From assembly GCA_014378125.1 (NCBI GenBank), contig JACMOG010000679.1:1-6355 (forward strand): a stretch of 6,355 bases of DNA, read 5' to 3'. Below the pieces are notes generated by a model. It had not been told where the DNA came from. It did no database searches and saw nothing but the letters and a program-made list of their open reading frames with translations. The first letter of the stretch is position 1. Every line of letters begins with the position of its first letter. Below are positions 1 through 6,196 of this stretch, piece after piece. The DNA is from Vitreoscilla sp. (GTDB taxonomy: Bacteria; Pseudomonadota; Gammaproteobacteria; Burkholderiales; Burkholderiaceae). The position numbers and the translations under genes are program-made.

Positions 1-32
1 CAACACGCCCAGCCCTGCCAGCATCAACGCGA

Positions 33-2039
33 CTAGTGCGGACCGATGTTCTTGTCCAGGAACGCGGCCGCACGGTTCCAGAAGTCGACCTTCGTGGCGA
101 GCGTCGCCCAGCCGTGGCCTTCCTTCGGGTACACCACCCACTGCACGTCTGCACCCGGCTGCTTCATCAGCGCGTCGTGCATCTTCTCGCCGTGGACGAT
201 GGGCACGCGCCGGTCGTCGCCGCCATAGGCCATCAGCAACGGCGCGTGGACCCTGGCCGCGTTGAGGATCGGCGAGGTGGCCTTGAGTTGTTCCGCGTCG
301 GCCACGCGATCGCCGACCAGCCGAGGCATGCCGTACGCCTTCCAGGCATCGCTCGCGTCGCTCCAGGTGGCCGTGTACAAGAGGTCGATGTCGGTCACGC
401 CCACCCAGTCGATGCCGCAGCGGTAGACCTGCGGATCATTGATCAGGCCCATCAACACCGCATACCCTCCATAGCTCGCGCCGGCGATGCATACGCGCTT
501 CGGATCAACCAAACCCTGACCGACCGCCCACTTGACGCCGTCCGCCAGGTCATCCTGCATGGCCAGCCCCCACTGCTTCCAGCCGGCGCGGAACAGTTTG
601 TTGCCATACCCCATGCTGCCCCGATATTCGGGTTGGAGAACGGCATAGCCGCGCGCGGCCAGGAACTGCACCTCGGGGTTCCATTGCCATTCCTCGCCGC
701 GCACGTTGGGGCCGCCGTGCACCAGCACCACGAGCGGCAGGTTCTTGCGCTCGACGCCCGGCGGCACCGTGAGCCAGGCCGGGATGTCCAGGCCGTCGCG
801 GGCGGTGTAGTGCACCGGCTCCATGCCGCTCATGCGCGCCGGCGCCACCTCGGGATGCCGGTTGCCGAGGGCGACCAGCTTGTCGTGCGGCGCGTCGTAC
901 AGGTAGAAGACTTCGGGCACGCGGTCCGAGTACGACGAGACGACGAAGACGCTGGCGTTGCTCCGCGACCCCGTGGACAGGCGGTTGATCGTCTCTGGCA
1001 AGCGATCGTCCACCTTCGCCTGCACGGCCGCGATCGCGGGATCGAGCCATTTGGTGACGTCGGCATCGACGGTGTAGCGGATGCCCAGCAGCTTGCCATT
1101 GTTGGTGATGAAAGACGGCTCCAGGTCGTATCGGTCGGACTGCAGGAAGGGCTTGTCGGACACTTTTCCCGTCGCCAGGTCGAGCACGTAGAGCGAACGC
1201 ACATCGTGTCCCTGGTTCGCGGTCACGAACAGGCGGTCGCCGTCCAGGTAGCGGGGACCGATCCCGTCCTGGGCGGTATAGGCGTCGAACTCGGACAGCA
1301 CCGACCAGGCCCCGGTGGCCGGATCGCGCACGAAGATCCTTTCGCGGCCATTGCGGAAGGTCTCCGTCACCCGAACGTTGCCGGCGGCGTCGAACAGCCA
1401 GCCCTCCGCGCCGGGCGGCGTGTCGATGTCCGCGACAAGTCCCGTGATCGTGTTCAGGCGCTTGAGCTTGAAGTTGCCGGACCCCGCGTATCCGACCTCC
1501 TGCGGCACGGCCACGTACACGTCGTCCCCCTTCTGCAGCGGGTCGACGGTGTGCAGGTAGCGCGTGTACCAGGACAGCAGCTCGCGGTCGGTGGAGCTCT
1601 TGACGAACTTGTCGCCGTGCTGCATCACCAACTGGCGGAAATACGTGCCATCGGCGTTGACTCCGTACAAGCCCCAGGCCTCGTGCAGCTCGCCCTGCGC
1701 CGCCTGGCGATCACCCAGGGTGAAGACGACGCGGTGGTTGTTGATCCAGTCGACGTAGCGCACGTCCGTGCTCTCGAACTGCGCGAGCAGCGTCGGCTTG
1801 AGCGTCTGCACATCGAGCGCGATGAGCTTGACGCGATCCTTGGCCGTGGGCGCCAGCAGGATCGCCAGCGACTTGCCATCGGGCGACAGCTTGGCGCCCA
1901 CCATCGACGGATCCTGGAAGAACGCCTCCGGGCCCGGACGTGCATCGGCGGCCAGCGCGGCGCTACAAAATAAGGCAATGACGGCCAGCACGATGCCGGC
2001 CAGCCGGCGGGCGCGATGGCCCGTGCGGACAAGATTCAA
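33..2039 (-). CDS. Secreted S9-family (prolyl oligopeptidase-like) serine peptidase
   Basis: This encodes a 668-residue exported serine peptidase of the S9 family, which cleaves oligopeptides, probably in the periplasm. The N-terminus has a basic stretch (RTGHRARR), a hydrophobic core at about residues 13-29 and an ALA-A signal peptidase I site near residue 30. Residues about 35-400 look like the family's beta-propeller, including LSPDGK and LDLATGK-type blade repeats. The alpha/beta-hydrolase domain covers about residues 420-668. It has an oxyanion-region HGGPN at 441-445, a nucleophile elbow GASYGG with Ser522, an acid in GGDDRRVP (probably Asp609) and His642 in KEGHGW, so the triad is intact. 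The start is inferred. The open frame runs upstream to 2204, but those 55 residues are Arg-rich and unlike a signal peptide, whereas TTG at 2039-2037 follows AGGGAG by six bases. The gene is followed only by the window edge and appears monocistronic. Exact substrate specificity (prolyl, acylaminoacyl or dipeptidyl) cannot be read from the sequence. Confidence 0.93.
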   Translation of the reverse strand: MNLVRTGHRARRLAGIVLAVIALFCSAALAADARPGPEAFFQDPSMVGAKLSPDGKSLAILLAPTAKDRVKLIALDVQTLKPTLLAQFESTDVRYVDWINNHRVVFTLGDRQAAQGELHEAWGLYGVNADGTYFRQLVMQHGDKFVKSSTDRELLSWYTRYLHTVDPLQKGDDVYVAVPQEVGYAGSGNFKLKRLNTITGLVADIDTPPGAEGWLFDAAGNVRVTETFRNGRERIFVRDPATGAWSVLSEFDAYTAQDGIGPRYLDGDRLFVTANQGHDVRSLYVLDLATGKVSDKPFLQSDRYDLEPSFITNNGKLLGIRYTVDADVTKWLDPAIAAVQAKVDDRLPETINRLSTGSRSNASVFVVSSYSDRVPEVFYLYDAPHDKLVALGNRHPEVAPARMSGMEPVHYTARDGLDIPAWLTVPPGVERKNLPLVVLVHGGPNVRGEEWQWNPEVQFLAARGYAVLQPEYRGSMGYGNKLFRAGWKQWGLAMQDDLADGVKWAVGQGLVDPKRVCIAGASYGGYAVLMGLINDPQVYRCGIDWVGVTDIDLLYTATWSDASDAWKAYGMPRLVGDRVADAEQLKATSPILNAARVHAPLLMAYGGDDRRVPIVHGEKMHDALMKQPGADVQWVVYPKEGHGWATLATKVDFWNRAAAFLDKNIGPH

Positions 2040-2045
2040 GCGACT

Positions 2046-2051
2046 CTCCCT
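2046..2051 (-). promoter_or_regulatory. Ribosome binding site that sets the TTG start of the S9 peptidase
   Basis: On the minus strand AGGGAG lies six bases before the TTG at 2039-2037, which is ideal Shine-Dalgarno spacing. No comparable purine run precedes the upstream in-frame candidates, such as GTG at 2060 or ATG at 2204. The TTG choice also gives a normal signal peptide right at the N-terminus. This is inference from spacing and protein features. Confidence 0.7.
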
Positions 2052-2183
2052 GGGTGCCACGACCAGGGTGGCGCGGCACTGATGTTCATCGGATGCACGA
2101 CACGGCGTCCTGATGCGGCATCTTAGACAGCGCGCGCCGATCCCCCGGGTCGGTCGCGCCGAATCTTCGAAGTTTCGCGCACG

Positions 2184-2197
2184 CCCGCGCGCGCGGG
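2184..2197. terminator. GC-only perfect palindrome downstream of the SPFH gene, possible terminator stem
   Basis: CCCGCGCGCGCGGG is a perfect 14-base palindrome beginning 20 bases past the stop codon of the SPFH gene. The pair GCACG (2212-2216) and CGTGC (2179-2183) on the minus strand flanks it and could extend the folded structure. No T-run follows in the minus direction, so it is not a canonical intrinsic terminator. It may instead be an RNA-stabilising stem or a chance product of very high GC. Confidence 0.25.
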
Positions 2198-2216
2198 ACC
2201 GCACAAAACGCCGTGC

Positions 2217-3143
2217 TCAGCCCGGCTTCACCGTGCTGCTCTTGATCAGCGCCATCGAGGTGGCGATCAGCGACGCCACCTCGCTCATGTTGCCCGGCAC
2301 GATCATCGTGTTGTTGGTCTTGGCCAGCGCCTGGTAGGCATCGACGGCGCGCTCGGCCACCTTCAGCTGCACGGCCTGCCCGCCGCCCGGAGAGCGGATG
2401 GCCTCGGCGATCTTGCGGATGGCATCGGCGGTGGCGTCGGCCACCGCGATGATGGCGGCGGCCTCGCCCTGGGCCTTGTTGATGTCCGCCTGCTTCTCGC
2501 CTTCGGAGCGCGCGATGGACGCCTCGCGCTGGCCGGTGGCGATGTTGATCTGCTCCTGGCGCCGCCCTTCCGACGCGGCGATCAGCGCGCGCTTTTCGCG
2601 CTCGGCCGTGATCTGCGCCTGCATCGAGCGCAGGATCTCGGCCGGCGGCGTCAGGTCCTTGATCTCGTAGCGCAGCACCTTCACGCCCCAGTTCGACGCG
2701 GCGTCGTCGAGCGCGTTGACCACGAGCGCGTTGATCATGTCGCGCTCCTCGAAGGTCTTGTCCAGCTCCATCTTGCCGATGACGCTGCGCAGCGTGGTCT
2801 GGCAAAGCTGCGTGATGGCCACCACGTAGTTGCTGGAGCCGTAGCTGGCGCGCATGGCGTCCGTGATCTGGAAGTACAGGATGCCGTCGACCTGCAGCTG
2901 CGTGTTGTCGCGCGTGATGCAGACCTGGCTGGGCACGTCCAGCGGGATCTCCTTGAGCGAGTGCCTGTAGGCCACGTTGTCGATGAACGGGATCAGGATG
3001 TTGGCGCCGGGCGGCAGCACCGCGTGGAACTTGCCGAGGCGCTCCACCACCCACGCGTTCTGCTGCGGCACCACCTTGACGAGGCGGTACAGGAACACGA
3101 TGGCGGCGATGATGAGGATGAGGGCGAGAGCTTGGTATTCCAT
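2217..3143 (-). CDS. SPFH/band 7 (stomatin-like, QmcA/paraslipin-type) membrane protein
   Basis: This 308-residue protein belongs to the SPFH (stomatin/prohibitin/flotillin/HflK) superfamily, whose members oligomerise into membrane scaffolds that organise microdomains or control proteases. A single N-terminal membrane helix spans about residues 5-22. The SPFH core follows at about 24-185, with the family landmarks VVERLGKF, LPPGANILIPFID and TRDNTQLQVDGILYFQI. Next comes an Ala/Glu/Lys/Arg-rich region likely to form a coiled coil (about 175-245: EREKRALIAASEGRR, EGEKQADINKAQGEA). The C-terminal conserved segment NTMIVPGNMSEVASLI starts at about residue 278. Length and layout match E. coli QmcA and bacterial stomatins. 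The ATG at 3143 has AAGGA ten bases upstream. The gene begins 21 bases after the NfeD-type gene and is surely co-transcribed with it. The symbol qmcA is plausible, but orthology is not proven, so I leave it blank. Confidence 0.95.
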   Translation of the reverse strand: MEYQALALILIIAAIVFLYRLVKVVPQQNAWVVERLGKFHAVLPPGANILIPFIDNVAYRHSLKEIPLDVPSQVCITRDNTQLQVDGILYFQITDAMRASYGSSNYVVAITQLCQTTLRSVIGKMELDKTFEERDMINALVVNALDDAASNWGVKVLRYEIKDLTPPAEILRSMQAQITAEREKRALIAASEGRRQEQINIATGQREASIARSEGEKQADINKAQGEAAAIIAVADATADAIRKIAEAIRSPGGGQAVQLKVAERAVDAYQALAKTNNTMIVPGNMSEVASLIATSMALIKSSTVKPG

Positions 3144-3164
3144 GAGCTTGAATTCCTTGTACCG

Positions 3165-3596
3165 TTAGACGCGACGCAGCGCGAGTTCGTTGTGGCGCAC
3201 TTCGGCGATGACGTGGGTGCCGGGGGCGCACGGTCCGTCGCCGATCCAGCGCACGTTCCAGGCCGAGCCGCGGTACGGCACGCGCGCGGTGCCGTCGGCG
3301 CTCCACCGGTCCACCTCCAGCTGCTCGCCGATATCGAGGTTGATGTCGCGGTTGGCCGCCGCGGCCACGCGTCCCGGCTGGCGCTTGCGCTTGCGATCCC
3401 ACGTCAGCACGGCCGCGCCGCCCACGGCCACCGCCACCAACACCTGCGCGAAGAACGACGGCGTGGCGTAGCCGGCCAACGCGCCGAACACGCAGCCGAT
3501 GGCCAGCATCAGCACGTAGAACGTGCCCGTGACAAGCTCGCCCGCCACCAGCACGCCCGCGGCGATCCACCACCAGGTCGATGCGCTCCAGTCCAT
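3165..3596 (-). CDS. NfeD-family membrane protein (short form)
   Basis: This 143-residue protein fits the short NfeD class: a membrane domain plus a C-terminal OB-fold, without the ClpP-like serine protease domain of long NfeD. Residues about 8-65 form two or three hydrophobic helices, ending at a basic stop-transfer (WDRKRKR, 66-72). Residues about 85-143 carry the OB-type beta-rich domain, with LEVDRWSADGTARVPYRGSAWNVRW and a final AEVRHNELALRRV. In the family, NfeD partners with stomatin/SPFH proteins, and here it sits directly upstream of one with a 21-base gap. The start is the ATG at 3596, preceded at seven bases by a strong AGGGGAG (3604-3610). The same frame stays open to 4049, but that extension covers the neighbouring plus-strand gene and carries no membrane or other recognisable feature. 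A role in protein quality control or membrane microdomains is inferred from the family. Confidence 0.93.
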   Translation of the reverse strand: MDWSASTWWWIAAGVLVAGELVTGTFYVLMLAIGCVFGALAGYATPSFFAQVLVAVAVGGAAVLTWDRKRKRQPGRVAAAANRDINLDIGEQLEVDRWSADGTARVPYRGSAWNVRWIGDGPCAPGTHVIAEVRHNELALRRV

Positions 3597-3683
3597 ATCT
3601 TGTCTCCCCTTGAAAGGCTTGTGCAGCCATTTTGTCCCGCCTGGTCGCGGGCTCGCCATGGACGCGCCCCGTATCATGCACGC
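3597..3683. promoter_or_regulatory. Divergent intergenic region between nfeD-type gene and unknown gene
   Basis: This 87-base gap must hold promoters for both directions unless the neighbours are driven from elsewhere. Leftward, the strong Shine-Dalgarno AGGGGAG of the NfeD-type gene lies at 3604-3610. A weak -10-like CAAAAT (minus strand, around 3629-3634) is present without a good -35. Rightward, TATCAT at 3672-3677 resembles a -10 box and ends six bases before the ATG at 3684, again without a clear -35. These promoter boxes are weak candidates only. Confidence 0.35.
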
Positions 3684-4172
3684 ATGGAATCGAATCTCGA
3701 AAATGGCGGCGACGGCGAGCCCGTGCGCGAACCCCGGCTGTGGTCGGACAACGGCTGGACGGCCAAGGTCATCAAGAACGAAAACGACGACGGCTGGGCC
3801 GTGGCCATGACGCGCGACGGCGAGCGCGAGCCCGCGCTGGTAGGCCCGTGGACGATGGGCCGCGACAAGAAGAACCCGAAGCCGCTGGACGTCAACGCGT
3901 TCAACACGCTGGTGAAGACCGCCGCGGAAGTGATCCGGCGCCACGAGCAGGCCGTGCACGCCGCCATGCACAAGCAGTTCCAGGTGGGCACCGATTCCGG
4001 CCGCGTGCTGGTCACGCTCGACATCGTGCCGGACGAGTTCGACCCGCACGCGCTGCTCGCGGCTCAGGACGAGTTCGGCGAGCAGCTGGCCCAGGTGAAG
4101 GTGCGGCCCGACTTCAAGCTGTCGATGGGCAGCGCGGCGGCGTGGGTAGAGGCGGGGTACGCCAAGCCTTGA
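3684..4172 (+). CDS. Conserved-looking protein of unknown function, 162 residues
   Basis: I do not recognise a named domain here. The protein is soluble and mildly charged, with no signal peptide or membrane segment. It begins with a short acidic, Gly/Asn-rich tail (about 1-17), then a compact beta-like block with Trp residues (LWSDNGWTAKVIKNENDDGWAVAMTRDG, about 20-47). Next is PWTMGRDKKNPKPLDVNAFNTLVKTAAEVIRRHEQ, probably a loop and long helix. The C-terminal part (about 104-162) has alternating beta and helix (RVLVTLDIVPDEFDPHALLAAQDEFGEQLAQVKV) and ends in WVEAGYAKP. Codon use has the strong GC3 of the neighbours, which supports a real gene. The start ATG lacks a Shine-Dalgarno, yet no earlier in-frame ATG fits. 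It lies divergent to the nfeD-type operon and convergent with the acetyltransferase. I have a general impression that similar small proteins occur in Burkholderiales, but I cannot confirm it. Confidence 0.85.
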   Translation: MESNLENGGDGEPVREPRLWSDNGWTAKVIKNENDDGWAVAMTRDGEREPALVGPWTMGRDKKNPKPLDVNAFNTLVKTAAEVIRRHEQAVHAAMHKQFQVGTDSGRVLVTLDIVPDEFDPHALLAAQDEFGEQLAQVKVRPDFKLSMGSAAAWVEAGYAKP

Positions 4173-4180
4173 GGGCGATC

Positions 4181-4208
4181 GGGGTCAGACTCCTTGGGGC
4201 CAGACCCC
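4181..4208. repeat. REP-like palindromic repeat between convergent genes
   Basis: Two similar 13-base units sit two bases apart: GGGGTCAGACTCC (4181-4193) and GGGGCCAGACCCC (4196-4208). Each is a near-palindrome around a central A, with five of six arm positions pairing. The outer arms GGGGTC (4181-4186) and GACCCC (4203-4208) are exactly complementary, so the whole can also fold as one hairpin. It is followed by TGAATTTA, which contains the acetyltransferase stop. GGGGTCAGACCCC-type motifs are, to my knowledge, frequent dispersed repeats in proteobacterial genomes, often linked with REP-associated tyrosine transposases. No transposase is present here. It may also serve as a bidirectional terminator for the two convergent genes. 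Confidence 0.6.
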
Positions 4209-4213
4209 TGAAT

Positions 4214-4726
4214 TTACGCAGGCCGCGGAATGCGGAACAGGTCGCGCTCCGCGCCGTCCGGCGCCATGAAGCGCTCGATCAGCTCGCCGCCCAGGCGCTT
4301 GACCAGCGCGCGGGCCTGGTCGTTGGTGTCGACCATGTAGGTCTCCACCGAGGGCCAGCCGAAGGTCTCGCACGCATAGGCCACGACGGCCTCCGAGGCC
4401 TCCTGCGCGAAGCCGCGGCTGCGGGCGCGCGGCAGCAGCCACCAGGTGAGCTCGCGGCGCCAGCCGGGGCTTTGCCAGAACCCGCACACGCCCACCAGCT
4501 CGTCGCGCTCGCGGTCGCGCATCACCCACACGCCGAATCCCTGCAGGTGCCACGAGCCCAGGTCGCTGGCCAGCCGCGTCCACGAGCCCACCGTGGACAA
4601 CGGGCCGCCGTACGACGACGAAGCATCGGCGTCGGTGTAGAACGTGCGGTACAGGTCGGCGTGCTCCGCACTGGGCGGCAACAGGTCGAGGCGCTCGGTG
4701 CGCAGCGTTGGGATGTCGTAGGCCAT
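4214..4726 (-). CDS. GNAT-family N-acetyltransferase, RimJ/RimL-like
   Basis: This 170-residue protein would transfer an acetyl group from acetyl-CoA to an amine, on a protein N-terminus or a small molecule. It opens with the RimJ/RimL-type signature TLRTERLDLLPPSAEHADLY (residues 7-26). The central strand GVWVMRDRERDELVGVCGFW (about 65-84) leads to motif A, LTWWLLPRARSRGFAQEASEAVVAYA (93-118). In motif A, RSRGFA forms the pyrophosphate-binding loop for CoA. The late segment VDTNDQARALVKRLGGELIERF (132-153) matches the family's N-x-x-(S/A)-x-x-x-hydrophobic helix followed by a strand. Length is normal for the family. The ATG at 4726 has no strong Shine-Dalgarno. It lies 77 bases after phoR on the same strand and could be read through from phoBR. 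Its TAA stop lies beside the REP-like repeat. The substrate is unknown, and nothing in the sequence ties it to phosphate metabolism. Confidence 0.92.
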   Translation of the reverse strand: MAYDIPTLRTERLDLLPPSAEHADLYRTFYTDADASSSYGGPLSTVGSWTRLASDLGSWHLQGFGVWVMRDRERDELVGVCGFWQSPGWRRELTWWLLPRARSRGFAQEASEAVVAYACETFGWPSVETYMVDTNDQARALVKRLGGELIERFMAPDGAERDLFRIPRPA

Positions 4727-4760
4727 GGCAGACAGTCTAGAGCCTGTTCGCCCCGCCTCG

Positions 4761-4781
4761 CCGCGGTGAAAACCACCACGG
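4761..4781 (-). terminator. Hairpin after phoR, possible weak terminator or mRNA-stabilising stem
   Basis: CCGCGGTG (4761-4768) and CACCACGG (4774-4781) pair over eight positions with one G-U type mismatch, around the loop AAAAC. On the minus strand this hairpin starts 22 bases after the phoR stop codon. No T-tract follows in that direction, so Rho-independent termination would be inefficient. Transcription could therefore continue into the acetyltransferase, whose start is 35 bases further on. Confidence 0.35.
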
Positions 4782-4785
4782 GGTT

Positions 4786-4809
4786 GCCCTTAGCCCTTAG
4801 CCCTCAGCC
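4786..4809. repeat. 7-base tandem repeat spanning the phoR stop codon
   Basis: GCCCTTA is present twice (4786-4792, 4793-4799), then as GCCCTCA (4800-4806), then a partial GCC. Read on the minus strand, the units place TGA at 4806-4804 (the phoR stop), TAA at 4799-4797 and TAA at 4792-4790. Because the period is seven, these three stops fall in three different frames. Confidence 0.75.
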
Positions 4810-6156
4810 TGCGGCCGAGGCCTCTTGCAGCGCGGGCCGGGCCTGCTGGGCAGGACGCACGCGCGCCGCCGGCACCACGATGCGGAAGGTGGAGCCCCGG
4901 CCGAGCTCGCTCTGGATGTCGAGCTCGCCGCCGTGGCGCTGCACCACGTGCTTGACGATGGACAGTCCCAGGCCGGTGCCGCCGGTGTCGCGCGAACGGC
5001 TGCCGTCCACCCGGTAGAAGCGCTCGGTCAGGCGGCCGATGTGTTCGCGCGCGATGCCCGGCCCCGTATCCTTGACGTCGATCTCGGCGTTGCCGTCGGG
5101 CCGGCGCGCCCAGGTCACCGACACCGTGCCGCCGGACGGCGTGTAGCGCACCGCGTTGCTGACCAGGTTGGCGACGGCGCTGGTCCACTCGCTGTCGTTG
5201 CCGGCCAGCTCGTCGTCGGCCTGCAGATCGAAGCGGAAGGTGTGGCGGCCGGCTGACAGCCCGCGCGCCTCGCTCTCCACCTGCGCGAACAGGCGGGACA
5301 CGGGCGTCCAGCGGTCGCAGGTGGGACGCGGGCTGCCCTCCAGCTTGGCCAGGGTGAGCAGGTCTTCCACCAGCGTCGTCATGCGCGAGGTCTGCTGCGT
5401 CATCAGCGCCAGCACGCGTTCGCGCTCCACTTCGGTGAGCGGCAACGACGCGATCGTCTCCACGAAGCCGGCCAGCACGGTCAGCGGCGTGCGGATCTCG
5501 TGCGACACGTTGGCCACGAAGTCGCGCCGCATGGCCTCGGTGCGCTCGCGTTCGGTGATGTCCTGCGTGAGCACCAGGCGCATGCCATCACCGTAGCGGC
5601 TCACGATGACGCTCAGCGTGGAGTCGCCGCCCGGCGTGGAGAACACCACGGGGTCGTCGAACACGCCGGCCTGCAGGTAGGCCACGAAGGTGGGCGAGCG
5701 CACGAGGTTGGTCACGCGCTGCAGGCGGTCGCGCACCGGGTCCAGCCCGAAGTGCGTGGCGGCCACGCCGTTGAGCCACTGGATCTGGTCGGCCGCGTCG
5801 AGCAGCAGCACGCCGTTGGGCGAGGCCTCGATGGCCGACATGAACTGCGCGAAGCGCTCCTGCTCCTGCACGAACGCGCGGTCGCGCTGGCGCAGCGCGC
5901 GCTCGATGCGGTACGAGGCCTCGCCCCAAAACCCGCGGTCGCGCGGCGCCTCGCGCGCCAGGTCGCCGCGAAGCCAGTTCATCAGGTGCAGCGCGCGCAC
6001 GCCGTCGATGGTGGCCCAGATGGCCACAGCCAAGGCCGCGCCGACGGCCGGGCCCAACTGGCGGGCATCGGCCATGTCGCCGACGACCGCACCGATCCCC
6101 GCCCCCAGCAGCGTGAGGAAGATCACCAGCATGGCGCGGTTCAGCAGCCAGCTCAT
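4804..6156 (-). CDS. phoR: PhoR, phosphate-regulon sensor histidine kinase
   Basis: This 450-residue inner-membrane kinase phosphorylates PhoB when phosphate is scarce and dephosphorylates it when phosphate is plentiful, taking its signal through the Pst transporter and PhoU in known systems. Two N-terminal membrane helices lie at about residues 8-26 and 36-52 with almost no periplasmic loop, as in known PhoR. A charged linker (about 60-105) leads to a PAS domain (about 105-200; AIEASPNGVLLLDAADQIQWLN). The dimerisation/phosphoacceptor helix has FVANVSHEIRTPL with His219. The ATPase domain has an N box with NLVSNAVRYTP (Asn334), a G1 box DTGPGI (363-368), an F box ERFYRVD, and a G2 box GGTGLGLSIV (392-401). 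All catalytic boxes are intact. A 20-residue Ala/Gln/Arg-rich tail follows the catalytic domain. The start ATG at 6156 has a modest purine-rich stretch (GAAAGAGA) upstream. It lies 40 bases after phoB, and the pair should be one operon. Confidence 0.97.
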   Translation of the reverse strand: MSWLLNRAMLVIFLTLLGAGIGAVVGDMADARQLGPAVGAALAVAIWATIDGVRALHLMNWLRGDLAREAPRDRGFWGEASYRIERALRQRDRAFVQEQERFAQFMSAIEASPNGVLLLDAADQIQWLNGVAATHFGLDPVRDRLQRVTNLVRSPTFVAYLQAGVFDDPVVFSTPGGDSTLSVIVSRYGDGMRLVLTQDITERERTEAMRRDFVANVSHEIRTPLTVLAGFVETIASLPLTEVERERVLALMTQQTSRMTTLVEDLLTLAKLEGSPRPTCDRWTPVSRLFAQVESEARGLSAGRHTFRFDLQADDELAGNDSEWTSAVANLVSNAVRYTPSGGTVSVTWARRPDGNAEIDVKDTGPGIAREHIGRLTERFYRVDGSRSRDTGGTGLGLSIVKHVVQRHGGELDIQSELGRGSTFRIVVPAARVRPAQQARPALQEASAAG

Positions 6157-6196
6157 GTCGATTCTCTTTCGGGCAAGGCCAAGGCAGCCGTTCGTT

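Larger units (their letters stand above)
2040..2216 (-). promoter_or_regulatory. Intergenic region carrying the S9 peptidase leader and probable promoter
   Basis: This 177-base gap separates the SPFH stop codon from the peptidase start, so the peptidase probably has its own promoter here. The only -10-like hexamer I could pick out is TAAGAT on the minus strand (plus positions 2120-2125), which matches TATAAT at four of six bases. No convincing -35 box lies 15-19 bases upstream of it. The near-palindrome GATGCGGCATC (2112-2122) overlaps this hexamer and could be an operator, but its arms are only five bases. No RNA gene or small ORF is supported here. Confidence 0.3.

Noticed and set aside
1..32. 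Hydrophobic minus-strand reading (SALVALMLAGLGVL) just past the peptidase stop, possibly the start of another exported protein
   Set aside because: Only about ten codons are visible, there is no ribosome binding site before the TTG or ATG at 26-21, and the window ends. It cannot be supported.
36..1973. Plus-strand open frame of 645 residues opposite the S9 peptidase gene
   Set aside because: It is antisense to a gene with a complete catalytic triad. Its product is rich in His, Arg, Val and Gln with no domain, a common artefact of high-GC coding DNA.
2165..2172. CTTCGAAG palindrome as an operator site
   Set aside because: Eight bases is too short, and nothing else about it suggests a regulator site.
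2086..3681. Minus-strand open frame of 531 residues across the SPFH and NfeD genes
   Set aside because: It is Arg/Gly/His-rich and out of frame with two recognisable proteins; a composition shadow.
2961..3683. Upstream part of the plus-strand frame that continues into the unknown gene
   Set aside because: It lies antisense to the SPFH and NfeD genes and reads as His/Val/Asp-rich noise. Only the part from ATG 3684 has protein-like composition.
3632..5017. Plus-strand open frame of 461 residues over the unknown gene, acetyltransferase and phoR end
   Set aside because: It is Arg/Ala-rich, overlaps three supported genes and has no motif.
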